Part shown: positions 36,447 through 44,994 of the stretch, piece after piece
Position numbering within the stretch: the stretch's first letter is position 1
Layout: every line of letters begins with the position of its first letter
DNA from: CAVXAE01 sp044225565
GTDB taxonomy: Bacteria; Pseudomonadota; Gammaproteobacteria; Steroidobacterales; Steroidobacteraceae
Direction: 5' to 3'
Length of the DNA stretch: 48,826 nucleotides
NCBI GenBank assembly: GCA_044225565.1
Contig: JBGAIL010000011.1
Coordinates: 1 to 48,826, forward strand
Program-made: the position numbers and the translations under genes
Notes under the pieces: generated by a model
Database searches by the model: none
Told to the model about the DNA's origin: nothing
What the model saw: only the letters and a program-made list of their open reading frames with translations

Positions 36447-36480
36447 GCCTGCGTAGCGCGGAAGCGCGCGTCACGCAGGC
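36447..36480. terminator. Bidirectional hairpin between convergent dgcA and the amidohydrolase gene
   Basis: GCCTGCGT (36447-36454) and ACGCAGGC (36473-36480) form an 8-bp stem, with an inner GCGC/GCGC pairing. It lies in the 70-base gap between two convergent stops, where a shared terminator is expected. No clear U-tract is present on either side. Confidence 0.5.
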
Positions 36481-36485
36481 GGCAC

Positions 36486-38051
36486 TCAGTTCGCCGCGCG
36501 CCGGATCCCCTTGCCCGGCCGGGCGTCACGAATCAGCTTGCCCTTGTCGATGACCGGAGTGCCGTTCACGATGACGTAGCGCATGCCGACGGACGGCTGC
36601 GCCGGCTGTACGAACGTCGCACGGTCCGACACCGTGGCCGGGTCGAACACGATGAGGTCTGCGTCCGCGCCTTCGCGAAGGCGCCCCTTTTCCTTCATCT
36701 GCGGCACGCTCGCCTCCAGGATACGCGCAGGCACCAGGCTCGCCTTCTCGATGGCCTGCATCAGCGTCAGCTTCCTGCTCTCCCGCACATAAACCCGCAG
36801 CACGCGGCTGAACGTCCCCGCAGTGCGCGGATGGGCGAAAGCGTTCTTCGGGAGCGGCCATACGTCGCCTTCCACCTGCTTGCCATCGACCGTCCACCAG
36901 ACGGCGTCGGAAGCGATGGCGCCGCCCGGATACAGGATGGACATATCGAGGTAAGCGTCGTCCCTGGGATTGATGTCCGGCCGCAGGTAGTTGAACACGA
37001 TGACGGTCTCGGGCTTGTTCTTCTGCAGCTCATCGAAGCGCGCCTGGTCCAGAGGCACCCCGTCCAGCAGGAAGTCCTCGTAGCGCACGCCGCCGAGCCG
37101 CTCCTGCCAGTTCGGGCCGCGGAAAAAGGCGGAGCCGATCATGGTGGAGGCGGCCGGGTACGGATAGGCCTCGATCGAAATCGGCAGGCCACGCCGCTGC
37201 GCGCTGGAAATGACCTCGCGCGCCAGCTCGATGTCGCGGCCGCTGGTGCTGTTCAGATGGCAGATGTGCATCTGCGCGCCCGTGCTGGCAGCGGTGGCCA
37301 CCACCTCCTCATAAGCCTCGAAGGCGCTCTTGGGCTCCGTGACGCTGCCGTAGCGCACGTGCGTGAACGTAGGCACGCCCCGGCTCGCGGCGAGCTTGTT
37401 GACCGCGTAGTACTCCTTGAGCCCGCTGCCGGGCGCATAGGCCAGCAGCATGCCGACACCGAGGCTGCCTTCGCGCAAGCCCCGATCGACGATCTCGACG
37501 ATCCTGGTGCGCTGCGACTCATCCGCGATGGAGTTGACCCAGTTGTCCTTCTTGAACATCTCGTTGAGGTGCGCGGGCATGTCGGCGGGATCGAGCGAGT
37601 TGAACACCGCATACCGCGCCGCAGCCCACGAGGTGCTCGCGCCGAAGTTGATCGGCCTGCCTTCCTGCGTCACCTTCTCGTAGAAGCGATCCACCGGCAG
37701 CACGCCGCCTTCGAGCTCGAGAGCGGTAGTCACCCCGTCGAAGGCCTGCATGCGCGCGCCCGGCAGCTGTTGGGCATGCGAGTGGAGATCGATGAAGCCA
37801 GGGGCGACCACGAGGCCTTTCGCGTCGATGGCGCGCCTGCCCTCGAGCGGCTTCTCGCTGATGGCCGCGACCTTGCCGTTGCGGATGCCCACGTCGCGCA
37901 CGGCGTCCAGCCGCGACTCCGGATCGATGACGCGCCCATTGCGCACGACGAGATCGAAAGTCTCCGCGCCCGAAGCGGCCAGGGCCGCATGTGCGAAGAG
38001 CGTGAGGCTGCAGGACAGGAGCGCGACGGAAAAAACGGACTTGGAGCGCAT
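36486..38051 (-). CDS. Exported D-aminoacylase-type amidohydrolase (N-acyl-D-amino-acid/N-acyl-D-glutamate deacylase family)
   Basis: A second member of the D-aminoacylase family, 521 residues from ATG 38051. A Sec signal peptide (SVFSVALLSCSLTLF, then AHAALA) precedes the amidohydrolase domain with DLVVRNGRVIDPESRLDAVR, APGFIDLHSHAQQ (metal His-x-His), THVRYGSV, QMHICHLNSTSGRD and IASDAVWWTVDGKQ. As in the 31.7-33.3 kb paralogue, the usual zinc-binding Cys region is different (TALELEGG). It converges on dgcA and shares the locus theme, so it could release D-amino acids in the periplasm for DgcN. An ATG 21 codons further upstream would hide the signal peptide. Confidence 0.88.
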   Translation of the reverse strand: MRSKSVFSVALLSCSLTLFAHAALAASGAETFDLVVRNGRVIDPESRLDAVRDVGIRNGKVAAISEKPLEGRRAIDAKGLVVAPGFIDLHSHAQQLPGARMQAFDGVTTALELEGGVLPVDRFYEKVTQEGRPINFGASTSWAAARYAVFNSLDPADMPAHLNEMFKKDNWVNSIADESQRTRIVEIVDRGLREGSLGVGMLLAYAPGSGLKEYYAVNKLAASRGVPTFTHVRYGSVTEPKSAFEAYEEVVATAASTGAQMHICHLNSTSGRDIELAREVISSAQRRGLPISIEAYPYPAASTMIGSAFFRGPNWQERLGGVRYEDFLLDGVPLDQARFDELQKNKPETVIVFNYLRPDINPRDDAYLDMSILYPGGAIASDAVWWTVDGKQVEGDVWPLPKNAFAHPRTAGTFSRVLRVYVRESRKLTLMQAIEKASLVPARILEASVPQMKEKGRLREGADADLIVFDPATVSDRATFVQPAQPSVGMRYVIVNGTPVIDKGKLIRDARPGKGIRRAAN

Positions 38052-38137
38052 GGTTCGTTCTCTCGGCGGAAAACGGAAGTGCCGGAATATCCGGCGCCGG
38101 CGTCGCCGCGTCAAGCAATCGAAGCATGCGGGATTGC

Positions 38138-39154
38138 TTATGCCGGCTCGCCCGGCCTGCGGGAGCCCGGCGCGCCGCGCGGGCGGATCTGCAGCTCGCG
38201 CATCTTGTAGTCGATGACGAGCACGTCCACGAGGCCGAGCACGTCCATGCCGATGAACAGCGTCGGCTCGCGCGTGAGCTTCCAGTGCTCGAACAGGAAC
38301 ATGTCGCCGAACGTGATGCGTGAGCCGGTGATCTTCAGGCCGCCGAGCTCGATGGGTGGGGTCGGCAGACTGTGCCCGATCTGCGCGTCGAGCGTCACGC
38401 CGATGACCTCCTCCTCGATCGGATCCAGCCCCTTGCGGCGGATCAGCGCCGCGCGCAGCGCGTTGTTGCCCACCGTTCGCTGCGCGCCGGTGTCGATGAT
38501 CGCCCGCGCCTTGATGCGCCCGATCAGCACGTCGGCCGACAGAAGCCCGTCGCGCGTGATGGTGATGGGGATCGCGTTGAACCCCGGCCTGGCCCGCTCG
38601 CGATGCGAGCGCGAGATGGTGATGCGGTCCCGTCCGAAGTCGATATACAACCGCTTGTCCTTGAGCCCTTCGTTGCCGAGGATACCTTCGGCACCGCCGA
38701 ACACGTCCTCCACCACCGGCACGGACGTGGAGCGGATCAGCAGATCACCGACTTCCATGGTCTCCACCGGCATCGCCGGCACCACGGCCGACCCTGTGAA
38801 GCCGCGCAGCAGGATGTTGTTGGACGGAGAGAGCGTGGCACCCACGCCGGCGACCACCCGCGAGATCACCGCCGACCGGTTCGCACCTGTATCGAGAACG
38901 AGACGGAACGGCCCCTTGCCGTTGATGAGCACTGGCGCCCAGATGCGGCCGATGCGGTCGCGCAGGGTGGGTGCGACGTAGCGCGGCTCGGGGGCCTCGA
39001 CGACGACCTCCGGGAGCGGGTCCTCGACGGGTGCCTGCGCGTGCCTGGAAATCGAGGCGATGAAGGATTCGTGCCCGGAAAAAGCGTGCGCGACGCCCGC
39101 CCCCGAGACCGCGAGGGTGAACCCGAACGCGACCAGACCGGCACGACGGACCAC
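38138..39154 (-). CDS. Exported protein with two retropepsin-like aspartyl protease domains
   Basis: The product has a hydrophobic export segment (GLVAFGFTLAVSGAGVAHA) and two pepsin/retropepsin-like halves. The first carries PFRLVLDTGANRSAVIS and the second RARAIIDTGAQRTVGN, each a DTG active-site loop. Other domain strands read AVVPAMPVETMEVGDLLI, GILGNEGLKDKRLYIDFG and FIGMDVLGLVDVLVIDYK. Retropepsins normally need two DTG loops, one from each monomer; here one chain supplies both. Bacterial relatives are periplasmic proteins of unknown substrate. The start is not sure: GTG 39154 puts the signal peptide first, and ATG 39226 is an alternative with a longer leader. It is divergent from the ygiD-type gene. 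Confidence 0.83.
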   Translation of the reverse strand: MVRRAGLVAFGFTLAVSGAGVAHAFSGHESFIASISRHAQAPVEDPLPEVVVEAPEPRYVAPTLRDRIGRIWAPVLINGKGPFRLVLDTGANRSAVISRVVAGVGATLSPSNNILLRGFTGSAVVPAMPVETMEVGDLLIRSTSVPVVEDVFGGAEGILGNEGLKDKRLYIDFGRDRITISRSHRERARPGFNAIPITITRDGLLSADVLIGRIKARAIIDTGAQRTVGNNALRAALIRRKGLDPIEEEVIGVTLDAQIGHSLPTPPIELGGLKITGSRITFGDMFLFEHWKLTREPTLFIGMDVLGLVDVLVIDYKMRELQIRPRGAPGSRRPGEPA

Positions 39155-39244
39155 GGCGAGACTACACCACGGCGCGCGAAAAGCCGCCAGCCCCCACGAG
39201 GCCCGGGAGGCACATAATCCCTCCATCCAGTCCCGGAGTCCGCC

Positions 39245-40024
39245 ATGCCAGACCGCCTGCCCGCCCTCTTCGTCGGCCACGGCAACCCCATGAACGCCCT
39301 GCAGAGCAATGCCTACACCCGGGGTTGGCAGCACATGGCTTCAGCGATGCCGCGGCCGCGGGCCATCCTGGCGATCTCGGCGCACTGGTACGTGCCCGGC
39401 ACGGCCGTCACCTCCAACGCCATGCCACGCACCATCCACGATTTCGGCGGCTTCCCTCGCGAACTGTTCCAGGTGCAGTACCCCGCACCGGGCGATCCCG
39501 GGCTCGCGAAACAAGTGCAGCAGCTGCTTGCCCCGATGAGCGTGGCACTGGATGAAAGCTGGGGATTGGACCACGGCACATGGTCCGTGCTGTGCCACAT
39601 GTACCCGCACGCGGACGTGCCCGTGATCCAGCTCGCCATCGACGAGACGAAACCCGGGGCCTTCCACTTCGATCTCGGCCGCCGGCTCGCGGCGTTACGT
39701 GACGAAGGCGTCCTGCTCCTTGGCAGCGGCAATCTGGTGCACAACCTGCACACCTATGCGTGGGGACGCCACACGCCCGAGCCCTTCGATTGGGCCGTGC
39801 GATTCGAGTCCATGGCACGCAAGCTGATGAGCGCGGGCGATTTCGCGCCGTTGATCGCCTACGAGCATCTCGGGCGGGATGCGATGCTCTCGGTGCCGAC
39901 GCCCGAGCATTTTCTGCCGCTCCTCTACGTGCTGGGCGCCGCCCAGGCCGCCGACCCCATCGACTATCCGGTCGAAGGGGTGGATGGTGGCTCGATTTCG
40001 ATGCTCACCGTGCGGGTAGGCTAG
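39245..40024 (+). CDS. ygiD: 4,5-DOPA-extradiol-dioxygenase-like protein (YgiD/LigB family)
   Basis: The 259-residue protein belongs to the LigB-fold family of Zn/Fe extradiol dioxygenases, whose E. coli member YgiD cleaves L-DOPA. Metal and active-site histidines are in LFVGHGNPMNAL (His about 12), ILAISAHWYVPG (about 47), GLDHGTWSVLCHMYPHADVP and LLLGSGNLVHNLHTYAW (about 168). The end FLPLLYVLGAAQAADP is typical. The ATG at 39245 has GGAGTCCGCC upstream. Its physiological substrate in bacteria is not settled. It is followed by a strong bidirectional hairpin. Confidence 0.92.
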   Translation: MPDRLPALFVGHGNPMNALQSNAYTRGWQHMASAMPRPRAILAISAHWYVPGTAVTSNAMPRTIHDFGGFPRELFQVQYPAPGDPGLAKQVQQLLAPMSVALDESWGLDHGTWSVLCHMYPHADVPVIQLAIDETKPGAFHFDLGRRLAALRDEGVLLLGSGNLVHNLHTYAWGRHTPEPFDWAVRFESMARKLMSAGDFAPLIAYEHLGRDAMLSVPTPEHFLPLLYVLGAAQAADPIDYPVEGVDGGSISMLTVRVG

Positions 40025-40034
40025 CGCTCTGCAC

Positions 40035-40070
40035 AGCGCGGCATGCAGGATCGCGCCCGCATGCCGCGCT
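40035..40070. terminator. Bidirectional terminator-like hairpin between convergent genes
   Basis: AGCGCGGCATG (40035-40045) and CATGCCGCGCT (40060-40070) form a perfect 11-bp stem with a 14-base loop. It lies 11 bases after ygiD and 17 bases before the stop of the convergent esterase-like gene. U-tracts are lacking. Confidence 0.6.
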
Positions 40071-40086
40071 ATCCCGCGCCCCCGCG

Positions 40087-42902
40087 TCAGCGACGCGGCG
40101 ACTCCAGACTGTAAGTCGTCACGGTGCCGCTGATCTCGTTGCTCACGGCGAGCAGCGGCTTGCCCGTCGGGCTGCTCGCAGCCGGAATGAACAGCACGCC
40201 CTCGGGCCCGAGATCCTTCGCAGCCGGCGTCTTCACGTCCGCCGCGAAGTCGCGGTTGTTCACGTAGTCCACGAACACCGGTGAGTGCGGGTTCGTGACG
40301 TCGTAAGCCGCGATGCCACCCGTGCGCTCGAGCCCGACGAACGCGTATTGACGGCCGCGCACACTGCCCAGCGTCAGGCCTTCCGGCTCCGGTCCCTTGT
40401 TGTCGGACCGGTCATCGAAGTTGTTGTTGTCGTTGCTCGCGTTGAAGTGCTCGCCATCGGCGGCAGCCGTGACGCGCTCGAGGTCGGCGTCGCTGTCGAA
40501 CACGAGGCTGCCGTTCGCCGTCCAGATGGAGAACGAGCGGCCACCGAGCGTGTAGAGCGCGTCGTAAACGCCGTCGCCGTCCGCATCGCCGAGCGTCCTG
40601 GTGACGTTCAGGCGGCCGAGGTTCTCGTCCGTCTGCAGCGCCTGCGCATCCGGGAACACCGTTCCATCGAGCGTGAGCGACTTGATGCGGGCCTCTTCGG
40701 CAAAGCCCGGCCAGTCGCGCGCATCACCCTCGTTGGCCGTCACGAGATAAGTCTGGCCTCGCGAGTTGTAAGCAGCGATCGCATCAGGCTCGTACAGGCC
40801 ATGGACCGGCCACGGCTTGATGTCGATCTTGCCGTCCTTGTCCGAGGCGTCGAAGCCCGGCACGGTGATGATGCCCAGCGTCTCGGCTTCGGGCACGTAG
40901 TTGCGCGTGAACGTGCCCTTCTTGTAGTCGACGGTGATCTGCGCGACCGTGAAGTCGTTGTCGTTCACGACCGCGAGCCGGCCGTCACCCAGCACCGCCA
41001 GGCCTTCGATCTTCTCCACGTCCGCATAGCCGGCTTCCGCCAGATCGACGTGCAGCTTCTTCTCGATGGGCTTCGCCGACCAGTGCCAATTCGTCCGCAG
41101 TCATCTGGTCCAGCGACTTCTGCGCCACCAACGGTGTATGGCGTGTCGAGCGAGCTGATGTCCGGCTCGCCGAGATCGAATGCGTAGATCTTCTTGGTGA
41201 TGAACGGATGTCGTCCTCGTGGACGGCGTCGTCGTCACGCTCGAGCGCGAGAAAGCCGCCGCCCGGCACCACCGCCATGTCACCGATCTTGTCCGCGCGA
41301 GTGTCGGTGGAACTGGGCACGGCGGCCGGATTGTCCATGATGTACACGAACTGCCGCGTGGCAAGCGTAGCCGGATCGAACTCGACGACACGTACGTTGC
41401 GCATGGCGTTGAGCGCGCCGTTAGCCAGCGTAGCGGGGTTGCGGATCGGGCTCTGCACGAACGCATACACCTTGCCGTCGCGCAGCGCGATCGCTTCCAT
41501 GCCGCGATTCTGGCGGCGCTGCGCAGAACGCCCGCAGGCAGCGCCTCCGTGCCGAGCTGCCCTGCCTTGCTGCCGCCGGCATCTTCGCCCGCGGCCGCAT
41601 GCGGGCCGATCGGAATGAAACGCTCGAGCAGGCGGCCGTTCGGGTTGAAGTGGTAGATGGCAGGGCGATACTCGTCCGGCAGCCAGAACGAGCCGTCCTC
41701 GTCGACCGCGATGCCTTCGAAGTCACCGCCCAGGCGGTCGAGCGGCAGCGTCTTGCCGTGGAGATCGATCGGCACTTCGTCGTTGTAGGGCGTCTCCGGC
41801 ACGCCGCCGGCCACCGCCGTGTTCGGCAAGCCGGTGAGCGGCCTGCCGTTGTAGTCCTTGAGCAGGATCTGTTCTCTCAGCTCGAACCTGCCATTCGCAG
41901 GATCGAGCGTGAAGCGCGCGAGGCGCGGTGTGAACTGTGGGAGCAGGAACGGGCGCTGCGCGGTTGCAGTGGGCTCCGCGTTCGGGCCGCGATCGGTGTT
42001 GGTGATGAACTCGAGCTTGCCGTCCGCCGTCACGCCTTCGAAGGCAAGGCCGGAGAAGCCGCCGAGGCGCAGCACCTGGCCGGCCTTCGTCGCACCGATG
42101 CTCGGCAGCGCGTTGCTCGGCCACTCATAGGTGGCGATGGTGTTTGCCGGGGTGCTCAGGTCCTTGGTGCCGAGCGGCATGAGTGCAGTAACCTTCGCGC
42201 TCGCGATATCCACTACCGCGATCGCGTTGTTCTCCTGCAGCGTCACATAGGCCTTGCGGGAGTCCGGCGACACGCCGATGTACTCCGGCTCGAAATCCTG
42301 CGCGGCATTCGCCCCGGGGCCGTAGATGCGGATGCCATCGGCGCGCAGGCTCTCCTCCTTGCCGATGTATCGCGTGAAATCCGCCGTACGCACGTCCGCG
42401 TCCTGAGCTTCTTGATCGCAACGCCCGGGCGGATACGATAACTCACAGGCCTTCCGGATCCTTGAGCCCCTCGCCATAGCCGTCCGGCTCGCCTTCGTTC
42501 GCGACCAGCAGGAACTTGCCGTCGGGCGTGAAGGTGAGCATGTCCGGCAGCGCGCCGACCTGCACCGCGTTCAGGAACTCGCCGGTGGCGGCCTTGTATA
42601 AGGCGACATGACCCATGTCCGTCTTCGCGTGACCTTCGATGGCGATCGATGGCGATGGCGACGATGCCGCCGCCATGCGCGCGCAGGATGGTGACCGTGG
42701 CTGCGGCGGCGTTCGTGACGAAGAGCCACTGTGTCTGCGGATCGTGCGCGGCTATCTCGGCGCCACCGGTTCTGACCGAGCTGAGCGGCACCATCTTGAG
42801 CGCCGGCAGTTGCGATGAGTCGATCGCGAAGGCGCTGGTGGCGGACGCGAGGATGAGACTGACGGCGGCGGTGATGGCGCGGCGAGGGGCACAGACGGTC
42901 AT
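40087..42902 (-). CDS. Exported choice-of-anchor-I protein with phytase-like esterase region, several frame changes
   Basis: Pieces in different frames assemble into one protein of about 935 residues. It starts at ATG 42902 with a signal peptide (AAVSLILASATSAFA) and has GGAG upstream. It continues with WLFVTNAAAATVTILRAHGG, then (after 42640) LTFTPDGKFLLVANEGEPDG, then (after about 42440) ADVRTADFTRYIGKEESLRA and EYIGVSPDSRKAYVTLQENN. The esterase-like-phytase block has GFSGLAFEGVTADGKLEFIT, GGDFEGIAVDEDGSFWLPDE and (after 41515) MEAIALRDGKVYAFVQSPIR. The last third is KIEGLAVLGDGRLAVVNDND to GPEGVLFIPAASSPTGKPLL. Shifts are near 42640, 42440, 41515, 41225, 41130 and 41060. The family is an extracellular beta-propeller, with phosphate-ester hydrolysis suggested but not shown. 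Confidence 0.78.
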
Positions 42903-43031
42903 GAGATTCTCCGGGTTGTCATGCGAGCGCATGTAACCGGAGCAATGTTTCAACCGTGTGATGAGGCGGATGCCTGGCTCAGGCCTGCCGACATTGACCT
43001 CGATGCCGGGCGAGTCAATGCTACGCGCCCC

Positions 43032-43818
43032 ATGGCTCCCTCTCTCGACCTCTTCTGGCTGGGAACCCTCGGCAGTCTCGCGGCAGGCTGCGGCACCGTG
43101 GTGGGGGCCCTGTTCATCTTCGGCCTGCGCCGCTTGTCCGAGCGACTGAACGATGCTCTGCTGGCTTGCGCGGCAGGCATCATGCTCGCCGCTTCGTTCT
43201 TTCCCTGTTGCTGCCGGGCCTCGAAGCAGCCGAGCATCTTCGCCACGAAGAGCGCGGCGGTCGCGACGGTGATAGGCGGCGTGTTCCTCGGTGCGGTACT
43301 GCTCTGGCTGGTGCATCGCTACGTGCCGCACGAGCGCTTCGCCGCTGGGCGCGAAGGGCCCATTTCTTGCCGCGCTGCGCCGCATCTGGCTGTTCGTCAT
43401 CGCCATCACGCTGCACAACTTTCCCGAAGGCATGGCCGTGGGCGTGGGATTCGCCGCCAACGAGGACCTCGCCAAGGGCATCTCCCTGGCGACCGGCATC
43501 GGCATCCAGAACATTCCCGAGGGGCTCGCCGTCGCCATGTCGCTCACCGCGATCGGGCACTCGCGGGCTCAGGCTTTTCTGCTCTCTTCGCTCACGGGTG
43601 CGGTGGAACCGGTGGGCGGCGCCTTCGGTAGCGCGGCGGTGTGGCTGGCGGAGCCGCTGATGCCGGTGACGCTGGGCTTTGCGGCGGGCGCCATGCTGTT
43701 CGTGATCAGCGGCGAGATCATTCCCGAAACGCATCGCGGGCAGTACCGCACGCTGGCGACGTTCTCGCTGCTCACGGGTTTCGCGGTGATGATGTTCCTG
43801 GACGTCGTGTTGGGCTAG
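43032..43818 (+). CDS. ZIP-family metal transporter (GufA/ZupT type), three frame changes
   Basis: ZIP proteins import zinc, iron or other divalent metals across the inner membrane. The first helices are clear (LFWLGTLGSLAAGCGTVVGA, RLNDALLACAAGIMLAASFF). LLPGLEAAEH continues in another frame at about 43205, and AAVATVIGGVFLGAVLLWLV returns to the first. After RYVPHERF at about 43350 a third frame gives the metal-binding helices ITLHNFPEGMAVGVGFAAN and GIGIQNIPEGLAVAMSL with His and Glu ligands. The end is FAAGAMLFVISGEIIPETH and VMMFLDVVLG. ATG 43032 starts the first membrane domain. The reconstructed 262 residues are normal for the family. It is divergent from the esterase-like gene, so a shared response to metal or phosphate is possible. 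Confidence 0.85.
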
Positions 43819-43829
43819 ACGATGCCCGG

Positions 43830-44387
43830 CTACGCCTCGCCCCCATCCAGAGCATCAATCTCCCGCTGAACCCGCCGTGCGCGCCATTCGTTCAACAACC
43901 CGAGCGGCGAAGAAACCGGCAAAGCAAGGCCACGACGCCGATCATGTTGAACGGATTCTGCGGATATGCCTGCATCATGCCCAGCAGTAGACCAGCATCG
44001 GGCACCAGCAGGCTGATGTACCACACCCACGAGCTGCGCAGCATGTCCCGTCGCCGCACGAGCTCCCGCCTGTGGAACTCCAGCACCTGCACGGCCAGGC
44101 TCTCCGCTGGCGCCGCACGCATGTTCCACCGCTTGCGAAACTGAAAGAAGATGAACCCCGGCGAGGATAGTCGAGCGCTCTGGCCTTGATCCACGAAAGT
44201 TCGGCAATGCCCAGACGGCCGCCCCATAACCCAGGGCCACCAGTACGGCAGCGATGCACTCCAGCACATATCCCAGCCGCGTTCTCCTGCGAAAGGCGCG
44301 GACCTTCACCTGCAACTGCTCGATGCTCACCGGGGATGCCTCCGTGGGCTGGCTTTGCCAGGATCTCAACAGGTCTTCTTCATGCAT
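43830..44387 (-). CDS. Small membrane protein partnered with the ECF sigma factor (possible anti-sigma factor)
   Basis: Start and end are in the same frame, 185 residues apart: MHEEDLLRSWQSQP at the start and LNEWRARRVQREIDALDGGE at the end. The middle is shifted by two compensating indels near 44195 and 43925. The true sequence shows a cytoplasmic N-terminus, a helix LGYVLECIAAVLVALGYGAA, a second hydrophobic region before FQFRKRWNMRA, an amphipathic linker, and two helices around WYISLLVPDAGLLLGMM and NMIGVVALLCRFL. The start overlaps the sigma gene stop by 8 bases. Proteins with this short 'xLWQxQP'-like start next to ECF sigma genes are common in Xanthomonadales, probably as anti-sigma or sensor partners. 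That role is inferred from position. Confidence 0.7.
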   Translation of the reverse strand: MHEEDLLRSWQSQPTEASPVSIEQLQVKVRAFRRRTRLGYVLECIAAVLVALGYGAAVWALPNFRGSRPERSTILAGVHLLSVSQAVEHACGASGEPGRAGAGVPQAGARAATGHAAQLVGVVHQPAGARCWSTAGHDAGISAESVQHDRRRGLALPVSSPLGLLNEWRARRVQREIDALDGGEA

Positions 44388-44920
44388 GAGGGCGGCCTCC
44401 CGCGTGAAACCGGCGCATCAGCAGCGCCTTGATGCGGTGGATCTTGGTGGCGATGTTCGCGAGGTGGGCGATGTCGGCGATCCCGGCGGCCTCGACGCCC
44501 TCGAGGTAGAAACGGGATGATGTCCCGGTCGAGCAGCCTGAGCGTCTGGATCAGCTTGCCGAGCCGGTCCAGCACGGCACCTTCATCCAGGCGACGCTCG
44601 CTCTCGGCGGGATCGGCCATCGCGTCGAGCTCCTCGAGGCTGAAGAGCTGCTCCCGCCGGGCGCCGGTGCCGCACGTGGGTCGCCGCGACGTTGTGCGCC
44701 ACGCGGCAGACCCAGGTCCTGATCGAGCAGCCCCGGCGGTCGAGCCTCGCGAGGCTGCCGCCATGGGGCAGTGGATTTCCGCCAGGAGTCCTTCCTGCAC
44801 TCGGGCGAAGCTCATAGGCGCTGCGAGCCTCGCCAGCGCCGGGCCGTATTCCTCGGCGAGCCCTGAATACTGCAGGGGCTGGCTGGCGGCGCCAGCAGGC
44901 CCGGGTGCCGGCGGCGTCAT
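44380..44920 (-). CDS. ECF-type RNA polymerase sigma factor, several frame changes
   Basis: The family is recognisable in pieces. LAEEYGPALARLAA and LLAEIHC (region 2 start) lie in the first frame and SIRTWVCRVAHNVAATHVRH (region 2.4 area) in a second. EQLFSLEELDAMADPAESER, then LDRLGKLIQTLRLLDRDII, returns to the first. A third frame gives LEGVEAAGIADIAHLANIAT and IHRIKALLMRRFHAGGRPHA before TGA 44382-44380 (region 4 HTH). The total of about 180 residues suits an ECF sigma factor. The breaks near 44770, 44675 and 44515 look like indels. The stop overlaps the membrane-protein start. The start ATG 44920 is a best guess without a clear ribosome site. Confidence 0.75.
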
Positions 44921-44994
44921 GCTTTTCGAGTGGGCTTCGCGACCATGCTGCAGATAGTCGGCACGGGAAGCGAATTCTTACAGCCGCAGCGTCA

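Noticed and set aside
40985..42902. Several separate small genes in this interval
   Set aside because: The pieces follow one another in family order across one exported protein, so they are fragments of one gene split by indels.
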